Virus record (IMG/VR): IMGVR_UViG_3300044638_008118
Location: 1 to 20,824 of that record
Origin: a virus
Direction: 5' to 3' (one strand)
Length of the DNA: 20,824 bases
Position 1 is the stretch's first letter, and each line of letters begins with the position of its first letter. The notes under the pieces were generated by a model that did not search any database, was not told the DNA's origin, and was given only the letters and a program-made list of their open reading frames with translations. Below are positions 14,464 to 19,695 of the stretch, in pieces. Both the position numbers and the translations under genes were made by a program.

Positions 14464-14490
14464 TTATGTAAAGTTTTCTTTTACAAAATA

Positions 14491-14519
14491 AAAAACTCTC
14501 ACCAAAAGTGAGAGTTTTT
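14491..14519 (-). terminator. Rho-independent terminator after the UVR-motif gene
   Basis: AAAAACTCTCAC at 14491-14502 pairs perfectly with GTGAGAGTTTTT at 14508-14519 around a 5-nt loop. On the minus strand it is followed by TATTTTGT after a T-run. It begins 3 nt past the UVR stop codon and isolates that gene as a single-gene transcript. The A/T-symmetric arms could also work on the plus strand. Confidence 0.92.
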
Positions 14520-14522
14520 CAA

Positions 14523-14894
14523 TTATTTTAGTTTTCTTAACTGATCCCTAATTTCAATCGATTTTTCAAAGTTTTGTTCTTCGATTGATTTTTTGAGGTC
14601 CTCTTCAAGTTTGTCGATTTCCTTTTGGTTAGATTCCAATTTTTTGATTTGGTCTCTTAGTTCAACCGCTTTTTCAAAATCTTCATTTTCAATTGCGATT
14701 TCAAGTTGTTGTTTCAAATTTTTTGAAGTTGGGTTTGTTTTAGCGTTGTCGTAGTAATACGTAGTTATTTTCATTGTTCCGTCATCTGAAACTTTAGTTT
14801 GAGTTTTCCACTCACCGTTAGATGGGGTTAATTGATTGAACATTTCGTCGAATGCTCTAAAGATGTCGTTATAAGATCTTCTGTTACCAAACAT
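14523..14894 (-). CDS. Small protein with two UVR motifs (McsA/UvrB-C-like interaction modules)
   Basis: A 123-aa protein. Residues 60-87 and 95-123 are two UVR motifs: LKQQLEIAIENEDFEKAVEL then RDQIKKLE, and LEEDLKKSIEEQNFEKSIEI then RDQLRKLK. Each is a helical hairpin with the conserved E.F.KA/SxE/IxRDQ. UVR motifs mediate pairing of UvrB with UvrC and occur in the Clp adaptor McsA and in the middle domain of ClpC. The first 50 residues (MFGNRRSYNDIFRAFDEMFN and a strand-rich WKTQTKVSDDGTMKITTYYY) are not recognised and contain no Cys, so McsA zinc fingers are absent. It is transcribed divergently from the ClpC-type unfoldase across 172 bp and ends at its own terminator. A role as adaptor or regulator of that unfoldase is inferred from the shared motif and adjacency. 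Confidence 0.85.
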   Translation of the reverse strand: MFGNRRSYNDIFRAFDEMFNQLTPSNGEWKTQTKVSDDGTMKITTYYYDNAKTNPTSKNLKQQLEIAIENEDFEKAVELRDQIKKLESNQKEIDKLEEDLKKSIEEQNFEKSIEIRDQLRKLK

Positions 14895-14906
14895 AATTTT
14901 AGTTTT

Positions 14907-14933
14907 TTGTTTTAAGTTTATTTGTTATCTTTG
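14907..14933 (+). promoter_or_regulatory. Distal host-type promoter for the ClpC-type gene (P1)
   Basis: TTG at 14907-14909 and TATCTTTG at 14926-14933 match the Bacteroidota TTG / TAnnTTTG consensus, with a 16-bp spacer that is slightly short. Transcription would start near 14940 and give a leader of about 125 nt containing both dyad sites. Confidence 0.5.
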
Positions 14934-14960
14934 TATTCAAGATTGATGCCCACACAAATA

Positions 14961-14979
14961 TTATGACAATATGTCATAA
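14961..14979. promoter_or_regulatory. Perfect dyad operator candidate, TTATGACA-ATA-TGTCATAA
   Basis: Two 8-bp arms, TTATGACA (14961-14968) and TGTCATAA (14972-14979), are exact inverted copies around a 3-bp centre. The site is centred at 14970 in the divergent region between the UVR and ClpC-type genes. No T-run follows on either strand, so it looks like a dimeric repressor/activator site. It does not match CIRCE or the CtsR box. Confidence 0.7.
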
Positions 14980-15002
14980 AAATCAACCAAATTTGAAAAT
15001 AA

Positions 15003-15019
15003 TATGACAAGGTGTCTGA
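15003..15019. promoter_or_regulatory. Degenerate second operator copy
   Basis: TATGACAAGGTGTCTGA shares TATGACAA and the facing TGTC with the perfect dyad. Its centre (15011) is 41 bp from the first, about four helical turns, placing both on the same DNA face. It ends 4 bp before the TTG of the proximal promoter. Confidence 0.55.
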
Positions 15020-15023
15020 TTAT

Positions 15024-15054
15024 TTGGATAAGAATAAATTTTGATATTACTTTG
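15024..15054 (+). promoter_or_regulatory. Proximal host-type promoter for the ClpC-type gene (P2)
   Basis: TTG at 15024-15026, a 20-bp spacer, then TTACTTTG at 15047-15054 (7 of 8 to TAnnTTTG). The ATG follows at 15067, so the leader would be very short. The same TTG-N20 spacing is found for the tmRNA promoter. Confidence 0.5.
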
Positions 15055-15066
15055 TAAAAAAAAACT

Positions 15067-17082
15067 ATGAACGACTTAATGGACGACGAAGACAAAATGA
15101 TGAGTAAAAAACAGAGATCCACTCAAGAAAGTAGAACTCCTGTACTCGATAACTTCAGTAGAGACCTTAATAAACTAGCTGAAGATGGTAAGTTGGACCC
15201 TGTGATTGGGAGAGATCGAGAGATTCTAAGAATTGCTCAAATTTTATCTCGAAGAAAAAAAAATAACCCAATTATCATAGGAGAACCTGGTTGTGGTAAA
15301 ACCGCGATTGTCGAGGGTTTAGCAATGAAAATTGTTAGTGGTGAATGTCCACGAAATCTATTGGACAAAAGATTGGTAAATCTTGACCTTACTTCAGTTG
15401 TTGCGGGCACAAAATACCGTGGACAATTTGAAGAAAGAATGAAAGTCATAATCGAAGAACTACAGGCGAACCCTAACATCATTGTTTTCATTGATGAGAT
15501 TCATACATTGGTTGGATCTGGTAATTCTGCAGGATCTATGGATGGATCTAACATCTTCAAACCAGCACTATCTCGTGGCGAAATTCAAATCGTCGGTGCA
15601 ACAACTTTGGATGAGTTCCGAAAAAACATCGAAAAGGATGGAGCATTGGAAAGACGATTCCAAAAAATTATTGTTGAACCTTCCACCGTTGTTGAGACAA
15701 TACAAATTCTAAAGAATGTTAGAGACAAATATGAGTCATACCATAAAGTTAGTTATTCGGACGAAGTGGTTGAAACTTGTGTGAAACTTGCTGATCGATA
15801 CATCACAGACAGAGAATTTCCTGATAAGGCATTTGACATCTTAGATGAGGTTGGGGCTCGTATGCAAACTGAGTTGAAGATCCCTGATTCAATCGAGGAA
15901 CTCAAGAAGAAAGCAGCTGAACTTAGACAACAAAAGTTGGACGTAGTTAAGAAACAAAACTACGAACAAGCCGCTCAACTGAGAGATAAAGAAAAAAAGT
16001 TGTTGGACAAGTTGGATCAAGAAAAAAAGAAATTTGAAGAACAACTATCTAAAGACAAACAAAAAGTAAATTTGGAGGATGTTTACGATGTTGTTTCCAA
16101 CATGACTAAAATTCCTGTCAACAAAATGTCTGTGGATGATACCAAAGCATTGTTGAATTTGGATAAACATATTGTTGGGACTGTGATTGGTCAGGATGCC
16201 GCTGTTATCAAAGTCGCAAAATCCATCAAAAGAAATCGACTTGGTATCAAAGATCCTAATCGTCCAATTGGTTCGTTTGTTTTCTTGGGATCTACGGGGG
16301 TTGGTAAAACTCACTTAGCGAAACAACTTGCAAAAGAAATGTTCGGTAGTGAGGAAGCTTTGATTCGTGTAGATATGTCCGAATATCAAGAAAAACACAC
16401 CGTATCCAAATTGGTTGGAGCACCTCCAGGTTATGTTGGTTATGAAGAAGGTGGACTTTTGACTGAAAAAGTTAAGAACAAACCTTACTCTGTTATCTTG
16501 TTTGATGAGGTTGAGAAAGCTCACAAAGATGTATTCACCGTATTACTTCAAATCTTGGATGATGGGCACGTTACAGATAGTTTAGGTAGAAAGATCAATT
16601 TCAAAAATACTTTGATCATCCTTACTTCAAATCTTGGCGTGAAAAAACTACAAGATTTCGGAACCGGTATTGGATTTTCCAACAACTCATACAGTAACGA
16701 AGAAGCGAAAAAAGAAATCTTGATGAAAGAGATGAAAAATTTCTTTTCTCCTGAGTTTATCAATCGTATCGATGATACCATTGTATTCAATTCTCTTTCT
16801 CAAGATGATATCAAGAAAATCACCGATATCGAACTTAAGAAGTTGATGAAGCGTCTCGAAGAAATGAAGTATAAAATTTCTTATGATGAATCTTTGGTTG
16901 AATATCTATCCAAAATCGGATACGATGAAGTATATGGAGCTAGACCATTGAAAAGAGCGATTCAAGACAAAGTAGAGGACTTGTTATCTGAAGAAGTTTT
17001 GACCGATAAGATTGTTGAAGGTAAAACTTACGTAATCAAAGTCGAAAACGAAGAGGTTAAAGTAATTAAGAAAGGTCGGTAA
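15067..17082 (+). CDS. ClpC/ClpA-type AAA+ unfoldase lacking the N-terminal domain
   Basis: A 671-aa HSP100 ATPase with two AAA+ modules. D1 has Walker A GEPGCGKT (72-79), pore loop KYRG (116-119), Walker B IIVFIDE (138-144) and the arginine-finger stretch ALERRF. D2 has GSTGVGKT (408-415), pore loop GYVG (455-458), Walker B VILFDE (476-481) and the sensor-2 GARPLKRAI. Between them (about 270-332) is a short ClpC-like middle domain with the UVR-type phrase NYEQAAQLRDKE. IGF at 535-537, between the sensor-1 strand (ILTSNLG) and FFSPEFINR, is the ClpP-docking tripeptide found in ClpA/ClpC/ClpX and absent from the disaggregase ClpB, so it should feed ClpP. No clpP gene is in the window, so host ClpP is the likely partner. 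Cellular ClpC is about 810-850 aa; here the N-domain that binds adaptors is replaced by about 25 charged residues. A strong terminator follows. Confidence 0.93.
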   Translation: MNDLMDDEDKMMSKKQRSTQESRTPVLDNFSRDLNKLAEDGKLDPVIGRDREILRIAQILSRRKKNNPIIIGEPGCGKTAIVEGLAMKIVSGECPRNLLDKRLVNLDLTSVVAGTKYRGQFEERMKVIIEELQANPNIIVFIDEIHTLVGSGNSAGSMDGSNIFKPALSRGEIQIVGATTLDEFRKNIEKDGALERRFQKIIVEPSTVVETIQILKNVRDKYESYHKVSYSDEVVETCVKLADRYITDREFPDKAFDILDEVGARMQTELKIPDSIEELKKKAAELRQQKLDVVKKQNYEQAAQLRDKEKKLLDKLDQEKKKFEEQLSKDKQKVNLEDVYDVVSNMTKIPVNKMSVDDTKALLNLDKHIVGTVIGQDAAVIKVAKSIKRNRLGIKDPNRPIGSFVFLGSTGVGKTHLAKQLAKEMFGSEEALIRVDMSEYQEKHTVSKLVGAPPGYVGYEEGGLLTEKVKNKPYSVILFDEVEKAHKDVFTVLLQILDDGHVTDSLGRKINFKNTLIILTSNLGVKKLQDFGTGIGFSNNSYSNEEAKKEILMKEMKNFFSPEFINRIDDTIVFNSLSQDDIKKITDIELKKLMKRLEEMKYKISYDESLVEYLSKIGYDEVYGARPLKRAIQDKVEDLLSEEVLTDKIVEGKTYVIKVENEEVKVIKKGR

Positions 17083-17084
17083 TT

Positions 17085-17112
17085 AAAAAGGGGGATATTT
17101 CCCCCTTTTTTT
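17085..17112 (+). terminator. Rho-independent terminator after the ClpC-type gene
   Basis: AAAAAGGGGG (17085-17094) pairs with CCCCCTTTTT (17101-17110) around ATATTT, followed by more T. It starts 3 nt after the stop codon at 17080-17082. Confidence 0.95.
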
Positions 17113-17113
17113 A

Positions 17114-17121
17114 TATTTATA
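17114..17121 (+). promoter_or_regulatory. TATTTATA motif before the metallopeptidase gene
   Basis: TTATATTTATACTTATG on the plus strand, 3 nt before the ATG at 17125 and immediately after the T-run of the clpC terminator. It shows that plus-strand genes also carry the motif in the sense orientation. Confidence 0.5.
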
Positions 17122-17124
17122 CTT

Positions 17125-17733
17125 ATGAGTAATTTTTCAATATTATTAGATCGTTTCAAGAAAAGGTTCCCAAATCAATATCAATCCAAAATTGATATCA
17201 TTGAAAAGTTTGTAACTGATTATATTGAGAAGAGAAACATAAATGTAAAATTTTTAAATTCTTGTTCCGTAGGATTCAAAGGAGTTAGAACAAGAGATCA
17301 AGTTATAATTTGTTCTCCTGTAGAAATGGAAAGTATTGGAGATTTTTTATATACAATATTTCATGAAATCAGACACGAGCAACAAATGAGAGACATTAAA
17401 ATGAGGAACCCTCTCACTGATTTTGATTTGTCCGATTTCGAAGAACTTTATCAACAATATTGGGAAATGGAATTGGATGCTGATCAATTTGCTAAAAATA
17501 TGGTTGCTAAATTGATTATAAAATTGAACATCCCTTTAGAGATAGCTAAAAAATACTTTTCATTATCACCATACGTAGAAAAGTACCCTACGTTGTCGAA
17601 TATGATTCGAAGTAGTGTCTATCAAATTATAGAGGACATAAAAAGAATAAAAAAATCGGGTGGAGAATATACCGATATTCAAGACCACCCGATAGTTAAA
17701 AGACACATCGATAAGTTAGAAGATTTTATTTAA
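17125..17733 (+). CDS. Predicted zinc metallopeptidase (HEXXH)
   Basis: A 202-aa protein with the zinc-peptidase motif HEIRHEQQ (His80, Glu81, His84) at the end of helix FLYTIFHEIRHEQQ, and a downstream helix WEMELDADQFAKNMV whose Glu116 (with Asp120) is the probable third ligand. HEXXH plus ExxAD is the gluzincin layout seen in ImmA/IrrE-like M78 and related minimal proteases. The N-terminal region (residues 1-70) has strand segments typical of such folds, and the C-terminal 60 residues are helical. No signal peptide is present, so it should act in the cytoplasm. Its target is unknown. In M78-type systems the peptidase cleaves a repressor, so a regulatory substrate is possible. It lies between the ClpC-type gene and a convergent peptidase gene with no space at the junction. 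Family assignment beyond the motif is uncertain. Confidence 0.8.
   Translation: MSNFSILLDRFKKRFPNQYQSKIDIIEKFVTDYIEKRNINVKFLNSCSVGFKGVRTRDQVIICSPVEMESIGDFLYTIFHEIRHEQQMRDIKMRNPLTDFDLSDFEELYQQYWEMELDADQFAKNMVAKLIIKLNIPLEIAKKYFSLSPYVEKYPTLSNMIRSSVYQIIEDIKRIKKSGGEYTDIQDHPIVKRHIDKLEDFI
17655..17693 (-). terminator. Antisense terminator inside the metallopeptidase gene
   Basis: ATCGGGTGG (17655-17663) pairs perfectly with CCACCCGAT (17685-17693). Inside is a second perfect stem, GAATAT with ATATTC, closed by ACCG. On the minus strand the hairpin runs into TTTTTTATTCTTTT. It lies 41-79 nt beyond the stop of the convergent peptidase gene, so it probably ends that minus-strand transcript. Confidence 0.85.
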
Positions 17734-18567
17734 TTAAAAGGGGTGAAATTGTCCTTTTGGAACTGACTTTTTGAAATGTAATTTATAACCCAAATCTTCA
17801 ATCATTTTTCTTCCCATTTCAATTCCGTTGAATACATCCTCGATTACTACGTATTCCTCTGGAGTGTGGTAATCGTAATATCCAATAGAAAAATTTATAC
17901 AAGAAAAATCAAATTTTCCTCTCAATGCATAAACATCTGTGTATGGGTGAACCATATACTCCATATAGTCCCAATTCATGCCCTCAGTGAGTACCTTATT
18001 AACTTTTTCGAAAAATTCAGACCCTCTATCGAATAGTATCTGACCGAAACATTTTTCAGTGATCATCCAATTCTCAGGAGCATCGAACTGAATTCCATAC
18101 CCCACATTTTCAAAAAATTTTGGGTCTGCAGATCTTGAACCGATACAACCGATTTCTTCGGACACAAAGAAAGCCGCTTTGAGATACGGTAACTCTTTCA
18201 ATAAAGTAAGACATGCAAACACACCGCATTTATCATCCCCTCCGATACCTGTCGGGGTTTCTCTATCGTTAAATGCCTTCAATGATGGTTTGAGTTCACC
18301 TTGAGCGTTTTTCAACATCATTTCTCTGATGTTGATTGTATCGATGTGGTGAACTGTATCTGTATGTGATATTACACAAGGAAAATAGAAATCTTCTGGT
18401 AACTCTGAGGTTTCTTGTTTGGTCGCATAAACATTCATTTTATCATCAACATAATGATCAATATTGTTTTCGGTCAACCAATTAACCAAGAATTCAACCA
18501 TACGATGTTCTTGGTGAGTTTTTGTGGGGATGCTCAAAACTTCTTTGAGCAAATTTATATCTTTCAT
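17734..18567 (-). CDS. Compact clan-MH metallopeptidase (M20/PepT-like or M28-like)
   Basis: A 277-aa protein with the full two-zinc ligand set of clan MH in order: SHTDTVH (His68, Asp70), GIGGDDKCG (Asp111 or Asp112, bridging), SEEIGCIGS (Glu137 catalytic, Glu138 ligand), FDAPENW (Asp162), and DYHTPEEYV (His244). GGDDKCG and the HxPEEY end resemble peptidase T and other M20 enzymes, which remove N-terminal residues from peptides. M20 enzymes are usually 370-450 aa because of an inserted dimerisation (lid) domain. Here the gap between Asp162 and His244 is only 82 residues, so the insertion is absent, a layout more like M28. No signal peptide. A role in degrading peptides released by Clp proteolysis is plausible but inferred. 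TATTTATA is 10 nt before the ATG and the 348-aa gene precedes it. Confidence 0.85.
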   Translation of the reverse strand: MKDINLLKEVLSIPTKTHQEHRMVEFLVNWLTENNIDHYVDDKMNVYATKQETSELPEDFYFPCVISHTDTVHHIDTINIREMMLKNAQGELKPSLKAFNDRETPTGIGGDDKCGVFACLTLLKELPYLKAAFFVSEEIGCIGSRSADPKFFENVGYGIQFDAPENWMITEKCFGQILFDRGSEFFEKVNKVLTEGMNWDYMEYMVHPYTDVYALRGKFDFSCINFSIGYYDYHTPEEYVVIEDVFNGIEMGRKMIEDLGYKLHFKKSVPKGQFHPF

Positions 18568-18577
18568 TTTATAAAGA

Positions 18578-18585
18578 TATAAATA
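18578..18585 (-). promoter_or_regulatory. TATTTATA motif before the clan-MH peptidase gene
   Basis: Minus-strand CTAATTTATTTATATCTTT, 10 nt before the ATG, in the 20-bp gap following the stop codon of the 348-aa gene. Confidence 0.5.
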
Positions 18586-18587
18586 AA

Positions 18588-19634
18588 TTAGATTTCATCC
18601 AAATTAAATAATGTAGGTTGGTAAAGTAAGTTATAAAAATTATCTTCTGATAAAGATACTGTCTTTTGTTGTAATCCTTTTGATAATGATACACGAACTT
18701 TCATCTCAGGAAAATCAAACCCTTCAATTTTGAATCTAGTTTGTTTTTTGGGGTCTTTGGGTAACACATGCCATTCATCCTGATTAAATTTTTTGGTGAC
18801 TCTAGAAGTCATTTCAGTAAAGTCATCAATATTTGCACCTTCAGCAGAATTTTGAATTTTTTCCAAAATTTTTTCTAAAGTTTGTTTTATACTTCTGTTG
18901 TAACTTTTATCGTCAAAATCACTATCCTTTTCATACTCATAATAATTTTCCATCCATCCACCAGGAGCTTCTTTTTCTTTGAAGTGACTTGATAAAATTT
19001 CTCTGACAGGCTGATGCATCAAATTTGTTCCAATATAGTATTTTAATAAATCTTTGACTTTTATATCAAAACCATCATTATAAATTTCTTCAAAATTCAT
19101 GTCATCATAATATTCCTTCATTTCTTGGGGAATAACATCTTGTAGAGAACTTCTCAAAGCGGAGTTTCTTTCAGACCAATAATCGTATATCAAATCCTTA
19201 GTTTCATTTTTGAAATTTTCATAAAGCTTATCGGCAAGCCTACTTTTGAATCTCTCATTTCCAAAATCCACCTTCATGGGTAAAATTAACCTTGATATTT
19301 CAGTTAGTAACTCCGTATTCTCTTCATCAAGATTATCGAAAGGACCATAACCCTCATAAAATTGATCTGTAATTGAATATAGGTCATAAAATTCGGTACT
19401 TGAATAAGGGTTGTTCAATTCGCTAAGAAGCCATACATCATCACCATCCATACCCAACATTTTGTGAAACTGTTCTGAATCTTTGAATACTATTCGTATT
19501 ATACTTTCGGATGGATCAAACCGATCTTCCTCCTGCATATAAGAAAATAACGGATCAGAGTTTATAAGATCAGATTTTGAAATCTTACCTAAAGCATAAT
19601 TTCGTAAAGCTACGTATGGTCTCATTTGTGACAT
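18588..19634 (-). CDS. Unidentified 348-aa protein next to the peptidase gene
   Basis: I do not recognise this protein. It starts MSQMRPYVALRNYALGKISK (a second Met is at codon 4) and is acidic, Tyr/Asp/Glu-rich and mostly helical, with a strand-rich C-terminal part (RFKIEGFDFPEMKVRVSLSK) and the ending NLLYQPTLFNLDEI. No signal peptide, membrane helix, Walker motif or metal motif is visible. It is co-oriented with the clan-MH peptidase gene 20 nt downstream and shares a divergent intergenic region with tmRNA. TATTTATT, one mismatch from the common motif, is 4 nt before the ATG. The association with proteolysis genes may be functional or merely positional. Confidence 0.72.
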   Translation of the reverse strand: MSQMRPYVALRNYALGKISKSDLINSDPLFSYMQEEDRFDPSESIIRIVFKDSEQFHKMLGMDGDDVWLLSELNNPYSSTEFYDLYSITDQFYEGYGPFDNLDEENTELLTEISRLILPMKVDFGNERFKSRLADKLYENFKNETKDLIYDYWSERNSALRSSLQDVIPQEMKEYYDDMNFEEIYNDGFDIKVKDLLKYYIGTNLMHQPVREILSSHFKEKEAPGGWMENYYEYEKDSDFDDKSYNRSIKQTLEKILEKIQNSAEGANIDDFTEMTSRVTKKFNQDEWHVLPKDPKKQTRFKIEGFDFPEMKVRVSLSKGLQQKTVSLSEDNFYNLLYQPTLFNLDEI

Positions 19635-19655
19635 ATGAAATAAATATCATTTTGG

Positions 19656-19686
19656 TTGTAATTGGAAATATTTATACTTACATTTG
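19656..19686 (+). promoter_or_regulatory. Host-type promoter for tmRNA (TTG-N20-TACATTTG)
   Basis: TTG at 19656-19658, a 20-bp spacer and TACATTTG at 19679-19686, an exact fit to TAnnTTTG. The mature 5' end of the tmRNA is 10 nt downstream of the element, so transcription would begin only a few bases before it. Confidence 0.65.
19669..19676 (+). promoter_or_regulatory. TATTTATA motif upstream of tmRNA
   Basis: Exact plus-strand copy ending 19 nt before the tmRNA 5' end, inside the spacer of the host-type promoter. If both are real, tmRNA could be transcribed from both classes of promoter. Confidence 0.4.
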
Positions 19687-19695
19687 TACAACAAT

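Noticed and set aside
14961-14979. The perfect dyad as a transcription terminator.
   Set aside because: The stem is AT-rich, short, and not followed by a T-run on either strand; it sits in a divergent promoter region.
15067-17082. Assignment as ClpB disaggregase.
   Set aside because: The long ClpB coiled-coil middle domain is absent and an IGF ClpP-docking loop is present, which ClpB lacks.
1722-18585. Plus-strand TATAAATA copies as ordinary T4 late promoters.
   Set aside because: Read as TATAAATA they would point away from the genes they precede, and the plus-strand gene at 17125 has the opposite orientation of the motif, so the consistent sense form is TATTTATA.
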